From the NCBI GenBank assembly GCA_964530235.1, contig CAZGYB010000006.1, positions 1 through 64,000 on the forward strand: a stretch of DNA of 64,000 bases, read 5' to 3'. This DNA comes from UM-FILTER-33-9 sp964530235. Lineage in GTDB: Bacteria; Patescibacteriota; Microgenomatia; UBA1406; GWC2-37-13. Position numbers and translations under genes: made by a program. Positions 34,194-41,990 of the stretch are shown here, in pieces. Position 1 is the first letter of the stretch. The number at the start of each line of letters is the position of its first letter. Below the pieces are notes generated by a model. The model was not told the origin of the DNA. It was given only the letters and a program-made list of their open reading frames with translations, and ran no database searches.

Positions 34194-34592
34194 TTACGTT
34201 AATATTTCTTTTAAGGTAACCTGTTTCAGTTGTGTGAGAAACATATCATTCAGCTTTGTTTTCACCGCATTCTTGTGATGACAGACAGAATCGTACCTGC
34301 ATTTTTTTTTGGAAGAAAGGCATTTGAGAAAGGTCAGTTGTTTCTCAAATATGCAAAGGTAGTCATACATCGAGACATCTTTTATGGATGGCGAAAGAAT
34401 ATATCCTCCAACCCGCCCCTCACGGCTGATAAGAAGTTTATGACGGACTAAAACGGCAGCGATCCGCGCGAGAAACCGGGGAGGAAGATCCGTTCTCTCA
34501 ATAAGTTGAGAGAGCGGTGTATACTCCTTGGCTTTGGACAACTGCTGGAGAATCATTAAACCGTAGTCAGACTGCTTATTCAGCATTAACAT
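34194..34592 (-). CDS. Rrf2-family transcription regulator with three cysteines
   Basis: About 132 residues. A winged helix-turn-helix (MLNKQSDYGLMILQQLSK, then RTDLPPRFLARIAAVLVRHKLLISREGRVGGYILSP) is followed by three cysteines spaced C-x6-C-x5-C (about 91-104), close to the Fe-S site of IscR. It probably senses Fe-S status and regulates the suf genes downstream. Starts at 34598, 34592 or 34586 are possible, and 34592 fits the promoter best. A palindrome overlaps its promoter. Confidence 0.9.
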   Translation of the reverse strand: MLMLNKQSDYGLMILQQLSKAKEYTPLSQLIERTDLPPRFLARIAAVLVRHKLLISREGRVGGYILSPSIKDVSMYDYLCIFEKQLTFLKCLSSKKKCRYDSVCHHKNAVKTKLNDMFLTQLKQVTLKEILT

Positions 34593-34598
34593 ATACAT

Positions 34599-34628
34599 CT
34601 ATTGTAATAGTTATATGCCAAATTGCAA
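34599..34628 (-). promoter_or_regulatory. Promoter and operator-like inverted repeat of the Rrf2-suf operon
   Basis: On the minus strand TTGCAA (34628-34623), a 16-base spacer and TACAAT (34606-34601) give a promoter whose transcript would begin about 2 bases before the ATG at 34592. The -10 lies inside an inverted repeat CTATT-AC-AATAG (34610-34599), a candidate site for the Rrf2 protein, giving autoregulation of the whole run. Confidence 0.6.
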
Positions 34629-34666
34629 GGGGAAACTGGAGTACGCAAATATTTAGAATTATTTTG

Positions 34667-34672
34667 TATAAT
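34667..34672 (+). promoter_or_regulatory. -10 box TATAAT
   Basis: A perfect TATAAT is 5 bases before the ATG at 34678, predicting a leaderless transcript. The -35 region is weak. Confidence 0.5.
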
Positions 34673-34677
34673 ATACT

Positions 34678-35358
34678 ATGAGTCATTCTGAAAATTTTTC
34701 GGTTCGGAATCTTCTCCAAAAACCGGCGGATATGGTAACTCATCATTATCTAAGTAGACTACGAAAACTTGGTTTACCGAACGCAAATCAAATTACCGCT
34801 CTTCCGGACGCGCTCTCTGCATTGAAGTTAAGATGTACAGAGATAGGCTTATTTTGCTGCGACTGGGATGGAGTAATAAAACAGGGATACTTTGATGGTC
34901 TGAACGGAAATGAGGAAAATAACAAAAGAAATCTTTGCGCACTGAAAACAATGACCGGATTATCTGAACAGGTTGTCATCTGGTCAAGCAGAATCCACGT
35001 TCCAGAAATGAACTTACGCGTTTATGCAGCGCTTGAAGCTTTTCTCGGAACCGATGAAGGAATTAGCCACTTTCCTTTTGTAACTGGTTCTGACCTGCGG
35101 GCATTAAGTCATGAATTGCTTACTGAAAATCCACATGTAAATCTAGACCTGCAGTTTGGGTTTTCAAAGGCAGTAAAAAAATCCTGCAATATGGCAGAAC
35201 GGATTGGGGAGGTTTTACAGCAAAACAAACAAGTAGTTGTTGTTGGAAGCAGCCTGATCGACCATGTACGTATGGAAGGAATTGTAAGATACTGTACACA
35301 ACAAAATATTCCTCTCACAAACCTCCACTACTTTACCACAGGTAGAATTAGCTGGTAA
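34678..35358 (+). CDS. HAD-like hydrolase domain protein, function unknown
   Basis: A 226-residue soluble protein. IGLFCCDWDGVIKQG (Asp62, Asp64) looks like HAD motif I (DxDGx), VVIWSSRI could be motif II (serine after a hydrophobic strand), and QVVVVGSSLIDHV may supply the late acidic region. This suggests a phosphatase-like fold, but motif III is not obvious. It does not match a family I can name. It stands alone at the edge of an accessory region, divergent from the suf operon. Confidence 0.55.
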   Translation: MSHSENFSVRNLLQKPADMVTHHYLSRLRKLGLPNANQITALPDALSALKLRCTEIGLFCCDWDGVIKQGYFDGLNGNEENNKRNLCALKTMTGLSEQVVIWSSRIHVPEMNLRVYAALEAFLGTDEGISHFPFVTGSDLRALSHELLTENPHVNLDLQFGFSKAVKKSCNMAERIGEVLQQNKQVVVVGSSLIDHVRMEGIVRYCTQQNIPLTNLHYFTTGRISW

Positions 35359-35396
35359 TTCAGAAAAGGTTCGAATTGGTGAAACTCTGATAATAT

Positions 35397-35936
35397 ATGA
35401 CAAATCAAGAAACGTTCTACAGATGGACAAAAAAAATTGAAGGGATGCAAAGACATTTGATTCGAGTAGAACCAGGTATATATTCGGTCGAAGGAAGTCA
35501 GACCATTGGGACGGGAGATGTTGATGTTTTGATCCACCCGTTTTATGATGAAATCTACCATCGCTATTATGTCGATGGATTAACCGGATTCTTAAAAACA
35601 CATGCTGGTATCTTGTTGGCTCTTCATGATAACGGGGATTTTGATCATTCAATGGAACGAATACTCGAGGCAGGAAAATGGCATGACACATATGGGATAA
35701 AAACGTATTATCGTGATTCGAATCCTTCAGAAGTACTTTGGGAAGATGTCGGCGAATTTATCGCAGGTTTTCAACCGAGAGTATGCCGGGTTTTTGGAGT
35801 ATATCTTATCGAAGGTCAAACTCCAGATAAATCGGGATGTGTTGGTTGGGCAGCTCATCAATTAGCTCTTTTAAACAGATTTCCTGTTCAGATCATTCCA
35901 GATTTCTCCAAACACTGGAATCCAAAAAAGGATTAG
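35397..35936 (+). CDS. Uncharacterised protein, possibly isochorismatase-like
   Basis: 179 residues, soluble. The order aspartate (TGDVDVLIHPFYDE), then LLALHDNGDFDHSMERI, then RVCRVFGVYLIEG and SGCVGWAAHQLALL recalls cysteine hydrolases of the isochorismatase type, where the catalytic Asp, Lys and Cys come in that order and the cysteine opens a helix near the C-terminus. The match is weak and not a confident assignment. It lies 38 bases after the HAD-like gene on the same strand and may be co-transcribed. Confidence 0.5.
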   Translation: MTNQETFYRWTKKIEGMQRHLIRVEPGIYSVEGSQTIGTGDVDVLIHPFYDEIYHRYYVDGLTGFLKTHAGILLALHDNGDFDHSMERILEAGKWHDTYGIKTYYRDSNPSEVLWEDVGEFIAGFQPRVCRVFGVYLIEGQTPDKSGCVGWAAHQLALLNRFPVQIIPDFSKHWNPKKD

Positions 35937-35968
35937 TGTGTTTTAAATTTATAAGTAAAAATTCGTAT

Positions 35969-36790
35969 TTATTCTTCAACCCGTTGAGCAAACATTATTT
36001 TTGCAACACCCAACCTTTTTTTTGCTTTACTTGTGATTTTTGGATATGGAAAACGGCTTCTTTTCAATTGTCCTTCTGTTTTATCAATACTGTGTAATAA
36101 TGCCATTTGAAAATAAAAAGGCCATCTTGAATCTGCTGTATATATTAAAATATCGTTTATATTGTATCCGTTTCGAATAAGCTTCCGGGACACATCTAAA
36201 AAATTGGAAAACATATCAGGGCCTACATGATGACGCAAAATCCGAAAATCACAAAGATCCAGTATTACAACCGGAGTTCCGCCGGTAGGCGCCTGAAGGG
36301 GAATTCGTCTTCTTTTTTGTGCTAAATTTTTCCTGTTGCTCAGAGTTACGTCGAACTCAACCACAGGGCATCCATTCGGACGGTATACTAATAAATCCGC
36401 ACCTTTCTGATGCATTTTGGGAGGAATATTAAGGTCGCCATTTTGATAATCGACTGTAACATCAAGATCTGTGGGCGTTAATCGCAAAATGAAATCAGAA
36501 GTCGGACCAAATAAACGAGGATACGCTTTCATCATCATTGCATACACCATCACCTCAGCAAATAAAGTTTTTCCCCATCGTTGGTCATCCGTTATACTTA
36601 CTGCCGATAAATATTCTTGAAGCGCAGCTACACGAGCATTGACAAGTAAAGGAACAGATGTATATTCACGCGTTCCTGTCCCGTTTAACAGTGCAACGGG
36701 TTGAGAAACATGGTCTCGGTAATCTTGCAATAACTGTTTTATATGTGGGTTTTCAGGTCGATATACTCTTGGTCCTTCTACATGACTCAT
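35969..36790 (-). CDS. Uncharacterised protein, possible nuclease-like fold
   Basis: 273 residues. The stretch KGADLLVYRPNGCPVVEFDVTLSNRK (an aspartate, then ExD after a beta hairpin, then a lysine/arginine helix) is reminiscent of a restriction-endonuclease-like core, but the canonical ExK is not present. The N-terminal half is helical and the C-terminus is very basic. No family is recognised. It converges with the preceding gene and is first seen in a minus-strand group of poorly known genes. Confidence 0.5.
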   Translation of the reverse strand: MSHVEGPRVYRPENPHIKQLLQDYRDHVSQPVALLNGTGTREYTSVPLLVNARVAALQEYLSAVSITDDQRWGKTLFAEVMVYAMMMKAYPRLFGPTSDFILRLTPTDLDVTVDYQNGDLNIPPKMHQKGADLLVYRPNGCPVVEFDVTLSNRKNLAQKRRRIPLQAPTGGTPVVILDLCDFRILRHHVGPDMFSNFLDVSRKLIRNGYNINDILIYTADSRWPFYFQMALLHSIDKTEGQLKRSRFPYPKITSKAKKRLGVAKIMFAQRVEE

Positions 36791-36888
36791 AATACAAAAA
36801 CGTATTATATACCCTTATAAACTTACCCGCAAATGAGATTTTCATATGTACACCTCAGAGGTGGTAGAGTAAATAAAAAAGTATCTAT

Positions 36889-37179
36889 TTAATGGAGTAA
36901 TAATCTGCCCGAATTGGAATCATATTGACTGGCTAAACCAAGCATTGCTTGAATAAACAAACCTTTTGTAAGACTCGAGTTTAGCATTTCTTCACTGAGC
37001 ATGAATTCTACCAATTTTCTCACCTGAGGGACATCTGGTCCATCCAAATTAACAAAACGGGCCGGGGAAACATGGAGAGGCCCAGTAAATACCACATCGG
37101 TTTGAACTAAATCGGAATGGTGGGGAGCACAAGCTAAAACAATTGTAGTTAAATAATTATTATCAAGTTCCATACCCAT
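36889..37179 (-). CDS. Small uncharacterised protein
   Basis: Up to 96 residues (start at 37179, or 37173 giving MELDNNYL). Soluble, with a mixed N-terminal half and a C-terminal helix (LVEFMLSEEMLNSSLTKGLFIQAMLGLAS). No motif or family recognised. Codon use looks like its neighbours. It is kept because the frame is clean and it lies in a gap not covered by any better candidate. Confidence 0.45.
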   Translation of the reverse strand: MGMELDNNYLTTIVLACAPHHSDLVQTDVVFTGPLHVSPARFVNLDGPDVPQVRKLVEFMLSEEMLNSSLTKGLFIQAMLGLASQYDSNSGRLLLH

Positions 37180-37252
37180 TCTTTCAATTATACCCTTTTT
37201 AACAATCTAAATCAAAAATACTTAAACATATTCAACGCTACTATAATGTAAA

Positions 37253-37534
37253 CTAAACCCGTCTCTCACCGGAAGGGTTATATTTTTCTAAGTACAGCAT
37301 TCTATCTCCTTCAAACAACCGCACGAACATTGAACTTGCACAGATTTCGTACTGTACCCCCCCCGTTGTTAAACTGAAAAGGTTGTGTTTGTCCGGCTCT
37401 GTCGATTCCTTAAACGGAGGATGATCATACTTGTCGTGATGCTTTCTTGCCCAGCTTAACAAAGTAGATACTTTTGCAAATCGCACGCTCTGACATGAGT
37501 TGCATTTTGCTCTCCCAAACATCGCTAAGTCCAT
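37253..37534 (-). CDS. Small uncharacterised protein with a CxxC motif
   Basis: 93 residues. KCNSCQSVRF near the N-terminus may be half of a metal site, and another cysteine lies in YEICASS. No family recognised. The gene contains a run of eight G bases on its coding strand (37364-37357), a possible slippage point. It is followed downstream on the same strand by the 96-residue protein and preceded by the DUF2075-like gene (30 bases apart). Confidence 0.5.
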   Translation of the reverse strand: MDLAMFGRAKCNSCQSVRFAKVSTLLSWARKHHDKYDHPPFKESTEPDKHNLFSLTTGGVQYEICASSMFVRLFEGDRMLYLEKYNPSGERRV

Positions 37535-37564
37535 ATTGTAACAATGTTTAAAAATTAAAAAAAT

Positions 37565-39436
37565 CTAATATTCTATTCTGCTTTTCACAAATTTTTCTGT
37601 CTCTTTATCGCAAAAATATACAAAACACCCTCTCATTGCTCTGCTCAACAGAATTCTATAGGCATTTTTTACTAAATGAATAAAGTTCGCTTTATTACTT
37701 TTTGCTAACCTATCATATGAGTTTTCCGGATGTGCTTCCCAATGGTTAGTTTCGAATCGGTACATCAGATCTTTACCAAAGATAACTCCAACGTAATCAA
37801 ACTCAAATCCTTGAATAGTATATATGCTTCCGATTTGGTGTACACCGTTGGGGTCGTAATACCATAACGAAGCCGGAGGAATACCTTTTGCTAACGTATC
37901 GCCATCCTTACCTTCCCAGGACATTGAAAAGTTATCTATCACGACGTCTTTAACTAAGGTTCCGTCTGATTTTGCATTACTCCAGGGCCAGCAGAAACCA
38001 GCAACCAGTCGGGCAGAGTTGAGTTCTTGTTTGTTTTTTTCCTTTATCCAGCTGTATAATTCGTGCGGAGATCGTGCAATTTTAAACTCAAAGTCGTTCT
38101 TATTGTTCCATAATGCCTGTGTTGTCTTTTTTATATTCAGAGTCTGTTCGACCCATTGAACAAATTTATCTGAACCTTGACACCTGAACTGTATTTGCAG
38201 ATTATATTCAAATACTTCACACCCAAGCCTTTTAGCGTTTTCTTTTATATAGGTTGACGACCCTACTTCGTTTGCTCTTACATTTTGCCGGTCATCTATA
38301 AAAAAAACGGGTGTTTTTGATACTTGTATTAATTCTTCAATTTGAGGTATATTTGACTTATTTTCTTTTTTTGTAAATCTATTATTGCTCGAAGCCCTTA
38401 TTCTGTGCGATTCATCGGCAAGTAAAACATCAATCGAGTTTTTTTTTGCACCAATATAGCTATTAAAGTACTTAAACTGATAAGAACCTCGTCCCCCAAT
38501 AATTTTTCTCAAAGTTGTAGTAAAAGATTTTGAACCTGATGCATAGTGCACATTTTTTCCTCTTTTCAACAACTCCGCCATTACGTTTATAGCAATTACA
38601 GACTTACCTGTTCCCGGTCCTCCGTTTATAATAATTACTCCCTTTCGACTGTTATTTTTAAAACTTTTAATTTGTTTGAGGATTCGTTCAAATGCCAAAA
38701 GCTGATCATCTAACAAAATATATTTATCATTGTTCGTGATAACGTTGGAAATATGTTTGAGTAATTTTTTGCTCGGTTTATATTGACTTTCCTCAATCCG
38801 ACTTAAAACCGATTTCCCAAATCCTTTACATACACTTTTATAAATAAATTTTTTCAATCCCTCTACGTCATTTTCCAAAAACAATGGGTATTTTTCATAA
38901 AAAATTCTATACACATCAGAAAAAATTGGATCATCTTGCGAGGATTGATAATTATGCAAGAAAGAACATGCGCTTAACTTAATCGGATTTTCTTCGTAAA
39001 AGGCGGTATGATTTTCTTGAAGAAATTCTTTGTAAGATCCGACTTGGACCGAAGGGTGCAATACTTCCCTCATTCCTTGACCAGTATACGTTAAGACTTT
39101 TTCCGAACTCGCAGCGTCGCATTTTTCCCATTGTTTTAACTCAATGATCACTGAGGAATCATTGTTAAGGCTATTTTTACCACACACAATACAGTCGATT
39201 CGCCTGGAGGTTAACGGTAATTGATATTCAAGAATTACACCTTGATCATATAATTTTGAGTCTTGAAAAATAATGCACATCATTCTTAAAGAATTTCTCC
39301 AAGAATGAATTTCAGGTAAACCCGGTCTGTGGTTGTTCTCGTATATAAATGCAGAAGTTAGAATGTCAACAATTCTATTTTGAACGACATCTTGAATAAA
39401 GTCTTTTGAGGTACCCGAGTAGAGTCTCATATTCAC
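37565..39436 (-). CDS. DUF2075-type nuclease-helicase (Schlafen-like ATPase)
   Basis: A 623-residue protein. The N-terminal part shows a PD-(D/E)XK pattern: SRRIDCIVCG (Asp81) and SSVIIELKQWE (Glu99, Lys101). A superfamily 1-like helicase core follows: Walker A INGGPGTGKSVIA (about 272-284), Walker B VLLADESHRI, VFFIDDRQNV, IYTIQGFEFDYVGVIFG, and AYRILLSRAMRGCFVYF near the end, the DUF2075 signature related to Schlafen ATPases. It overlaps a MazG-like gene by 4 bases. A defence role is inferred, not shown. Confidence 0.8.
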   Translation of the reverse strand: MNMRLYSGTSKDFIQDVVQNRIVDILTSAFIYENNHRPGLPEIHSWRNSLRMMCIIFQDSKLYDQGVILEYQLPLTSRRIDCIVCGKNSLNNDSSVIIELKQWEKCDAASSEKVLTYTGQGMREVLHPSVQVGSYKEFLQENHTAFYEENPIKLSACSFLHNYQSSQDDPIFSDVYRIFYEKYPLFLENDVEGLKKFIYKSVCKGFGKSVLSRIEESQYKPSKKLLKHISNVITNNDKYILLDDQLLAFERILKQIKSFKNNSRKGVIIINGGPGTGKSVIAINVMAELLKRGKNVHYASGSKSFTTTLRKIIGGRGSYQFKYFNSYIGAKKNSIDVLLADESHRIRASSNNRFTKKENKSNIPQIEELIQVSKTPVFFIDDRQNVRANEVGSSTYIKENAKRLGCEVFEYNLQIQFRCQGSDKFVQWVEQTLNIKKTTQALWNNKNDFEFKIARSPHELYSWIKEKNKQELNSARLVAGFCWPWSNAKSDGTLVKDVVIDNFSMSWEGKDGDTLAKGIPPASLWYYDPNGVHQIGSIYTIQGFEFDYVGVIFGKDLMYRFETNHWEAHPENSYDRLAKSNKANFIHLVKNAYRILLSRAMRGCFVYFCDKETEKFVKSRIEY

Positions 39437-39789
39437 AACCTTGTATATTTTGTTGCAATTCCTTTCGATTTATGAATCGGATATTTTTGAGCATTTTTTC
39501 TCATTTTTTTCTCAATTGCATTTTCAATATCTATGCCAAAATTATCTGCAAATTCAAAGATAAACAAAGCGATGTCTGCAAGCTCATCTGACACCTCTTC
39601 AAAGAATTTTCTTGATTTTATTGATTTTTCTGACTCTTTTTGGCTTTTCCAAAGGAACAGTTCAAGAAGCTCTGAGGATTCAATTACTAGTGCCTCGGCC
39701 ATATCTTTTGGGTTATGAAACTGTTTCCAATCGCGTTCATCTCGAAATTTCTTTATTTTTTGAAGAATGGGCCTAAACGGCTTATTCAT
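39433..39789 (-). CDS. MazG-like nucleotide pyrophosphohydrolase
   Basis: A 118-residue all-alpha NTP pyrophosphohydrolase. Metal-binding acidic helices are visible: EALVIESSELLELFLW (Glu37, Glu40) and FFEEVSDELADIALFIFEFAD (Glu65, Asp68, Asp72). The family hydrolyses nucleoside triphosphates to monophosphates, either as housecleaning or to restrict nucleotides. The ATG at 39789 is taken. 39798 is also possible. Its stop overlaps the start of the nuclease-helicase gene (ATGA-type overlap), so the two are translated together. Confidence 0.85.
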   Translation of the reverse strand: MNKPFRPILQKIKKFRDERDWKQFHNPKDMAEALVIESSELLELFLWKSQKESEKSIKSRKFFEEVSDELADIALFIFEFADNFGIDIENAIEKKMRKNAQKYPIHKSKGIATKYTRL

Positions 39790-40018
39790 GAATGACATTT
39801 TACCACTTCTGTAGCTTATAATCCACAAAAGGAGGCTGAGTGCAGAATTACAAATAATAAATATACAAATCTACAAATGGGTTTTTTGCGACCCTAACTC
39901 CCACGACCTTACAGGTTGCGATATATACAAATTCAAGCTTCAGGAAACAAACTAGAGAAGTAAACAAATCATACAAATAAAAATAGAGGGAAAAAGTTTC
40001 TTTTTGTTCGGAGATATT

Positions 40019-40135
40019 TTATTTTGTCTTTGGTTTTTTACCAAAAACTATAATCCAGAGAAGTATTATGATGACAAATATGCCACCAATAATGAGAAAG
40101 TTCTGATTAATAAGAGTAAGCTGAATGTTATTCAT
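40019..40135 (-). CDS. Small single-span membrane protein (38 residues)
   Basis: Reads from ATG at 40135 to TAA at 40019. One long hydrophobic segment (NFLIIGGIFVIIILLWIIVFG, about residues 12-32, is one residue over a typical span) is followed by a positive tail KKPKTK, consistent with an N-out, C-in single-pass protein. It overlaps the end of the 58-residue frame upstream by 8 bases (ATG inside its last codons), which supports both being real and translationally coupled. Function unknown. Confidence 0.55.
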   Translation of the reverse strand: MNNIQLTLINQNFLIIGGIFVIIILLWIIVFGKKPKTK

Positions 40136-40304
40136 ACGTATGCTTAAAATATACAGCCAATTGATAATACAGTATAGCAAAAAAAGTATTCAAAGCAAAA
40201 ATAAAAACACTGTATATTTGAGTAAGAGATGTAGCTGCAATAATAAAATATGCTGCAGATATATTTATAAAAAAATCAGGAAGAAGAAAAGCATAATTCT
40301 TCAT
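40128..40304 (-). CDS. Small two-span membrane protein (58 residues)
   Basis: Reads from ATG at 40304 to TAA at 40128. Two hydrophobic stretches are visible, about residues 6-27 and 32-52. No charged residue interrupts them. It overlaps the following 38-residue membrane peptide by 8 bases. It lies between the two degenerate repeat copies. No family recognised. It could be a toxin-like, holin-like or structural membrane peptide, but nothing in the sequence decides this. Confidence 0.5.
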   Translation of the reverse strand: MKNYAFLLPDFFINISAAYFIIAATSLTQIYSVFIFALNTFFAILYYQLAVYFKHTYE

Positions 40305-40513
40305 ATGTTACAGAACATTGAACATCAAAATAAAAGTCAATGGACTATAAACGACAAAGAGGATGGTTTGGATTGTTAGAATAAGATTAGAAGTGATTAA
40401 TTACAAATTCACAAATATAAAATCAATGTATTTGCGACCTTGAAAGTCACAGAATATACAAAGGGTTCCATTTCACAATAGCTTTGACGTGTAAACAAAA
40501 CTAAAATATGTTG

Positions 40514-40858
40514 TTATCGAGACGCAGAAGATCCACTCGATGCAAGTCTTGCAAGGCGGACTTTATGATCCTCAACCATATCTCTCATCCCGCCGATCAT
40601 CACTACTTCTTCCCGGAGCGATTTTATTTCAAATAGAATCGCATCTTTAAATAGAACGATTTCGTTTTTCAAATCAGATGTTATCTCTGTTTTTATTTCA
40701 TTTTTAATTTCTGTCATAAACCGCAACAGTTCCCTTATTGTAATGGACAAATCTTCTTTTGTTGCATACCTGGCAAGTTCTTTCTTTAGTTCTTTTTTAA
40801 GATCTTGTTTTGTCACAAACGTTTTTTTTAATTTTGTTATATCTGCGTCGGTTATCAT
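40514..40858 (-). CDS. Coiled-coil protein of unknown function
   Basis: 114 residues from ATG 40858 (MITDADITKLKK). Charged heptad-like sequence (DLKKELKKELARYATKEDL, then long EIKNEIKTEITSDLKNE) predicts an extended coiled coil. The C-terminal tail is small and polar (RLARLASSGSSASR). Such short proteins with a TKxDL pattern are frequent in CPR genomes as far as I recall, but have no assigned role. It stands alone upstream of tsaD on the same strand. Confidence 0.65.
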   Translation of the reverse strand: MITDADITKLKKTFVTKQDLKKELKKELARYATKEDLSITIRELLRFMTEIKNEIKTEITSDLKNEIVLFKDAILFEIKSLREEVVMIGGMRDMVEDHKVRLARLASSGSSASR

Positions 40859-40961
40859 GGTTTGTTTATTTAAACAAAAAATCAATAATGAATCAATAAT
40901 AAAACAAGTTAAACTATTTGTCAGTCGTTTATATGCTACACAACAGCAAATTTAGACAGTT

Positions 40962-41990
40962 CTACAAACTCATTCGTGGCATTCTGTCCAATTCTTCGAT
41001 ATTTTCAACAAACAGATTTTTTTTTGCTTTATAGTAAGCAACAATACCGATCATTACCGCGTTATCACCGCTCAAATAGGAGTATGGAGGAAAAATAATT
41101 GAACCGTGGTACAAACGGACCATTTTCCGCAAGAGAAAACGAAGTCGCTGGTTGGCCATAACTCCTCCGCCCGCAACAACACGATTCGTTCCTGTTTGGG
41201 TAATCGCATACCCGGTTTTAGCAACAATTGTTTCAAACACTGCCTCTTGGTATGAACTGGCAATTTCTCTCAGTTGTTTAACAATTTCCTGTTCGGTTTT
41301 TTTCTGAAGAAAATAATACAGCGATGTTTTCAGACCGGAAAAAGAAAACCGGAGATCATTGCTTTGAATCATCGGACGGGGAAACCTAAAAAATTCTCGA
41401 TGAGAGACCTCTTCGGAAAGCCGTTCAATTACCGGCCCGGCCGGATAGCCGAGTCCAAGCAGCTTCCCCGCCTTATCAAGCGCCTCACCGGCAGCATCAT
41501 CAATAGTTTTACCAATGACTTCATAGTCTAAATGGTCTTTGAGTAAAACCAATTCAGTATGTCCACCTGACACAACAAGAGCCAGAAGAGGATATGAGAT
41601 ATCCCGTTTGGGATTTCCATTTTTGTTCTGCACGAATGCGGAGTAGATATGGCCTTCGAGGTGATTTACCGCAATCAGTTTTTTGCTGTACTGTTTTGTG
41701 AGTTCCTTTGCTTTGCGGATTCCCACTTCAAGAGCGATTGCCAAACCCGGCCCTTGTGTAACCGCAACCGCAGAAATATCATCCATCGTCATCCTTGCCT
41801 TTTTCAGACATGTCTCAATAACTCCATCAATCCGCTCTTCGTGCGCTCGTTTTGCAACTGTCGGAAAAATACCCCCCCACTTTTCATGGAGCACAATCTG
41901 AGAAAAAACAACATTAGAAAGAACCCGTCTTCCCGCAGTTATTGCACACGACGTTTCATCCGCTGATGTATCTATCGATAGAATTATCAT
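40962..41990 (-). CDS. tsaD: tRNA N6-adenosine threonylcarbamoyltransferase TsaD
   Basis: A 342-residue ASKHA-fold enzyme that transfers threonylcarbamoyl to A37 of ANN-decoding tRNAs. It shows GIFPTVAKRAHEERID with the metal-binding histidine, the second histidine in VNHLEGHIYSAF, the nucleotide motif LALVVSGGHTELVLL, and AGGGVMANQRLR near the C-terminus. It overlaps the tsaC-tsaE fusion gene by 4 bases, making a two-gene t6A operon. A TsaB partner is not in the window. Confidence 0.95.
   Translation of the reverse strand: MIILSIDTSADETSCAITAGRRVLSNVVFSQIVLHEKWGGIFPTVAKRAHEERIDGVIETCLKKARMTMDDISAVAVTQGPGLAIALEVGIRKAKELTKQYSKKLIAVNHLEGHIYSAFVQNKNGNPKRDISYPLLALVVSGGHTELVLLKDHLDYEVIGKTIDDAAGEALDKAGKLLGLGYPAGPVIERLSEEVSHREFFRFPRPMIQSNDLRFSFSGLKTSLYYFLQKKTEQEIVKQLREIASSYQEAVFETIVAKTGYAITQTGTNRVVAGGGVMANQRLRFLLRKMVRLYHGSIIFPPYSYLSGDNAVMIGIVAYYKAKKNLFVENIEELDRMPRMSL

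Larger units (their letters stand above)
39844..40470. repeat. Two degenerate copies of an AT-rich repeat flanking small genes
   Basis: Copy A (about 39844-39935) and copy B (about 40400-40465) share the ordered blocks AATTACAAAT, AATATA(C)AAA, TTTTGCGACC and ATATACAAA. In copy A a later GGTTGCGA could pair with TTGCGACC to form a hairpin. The rest of the interval holds two small genes described separately. Otherwise 39829-40018 and 40305-40513 show no gene. Confidence 0.4.

Noticed and set aside
40125..40379. Plus-strand frame of 84 codons
   Set aside because: Very basic and repetitive composition, and lies opposite two better small membrane-protein frames that overlap as coupled genes.
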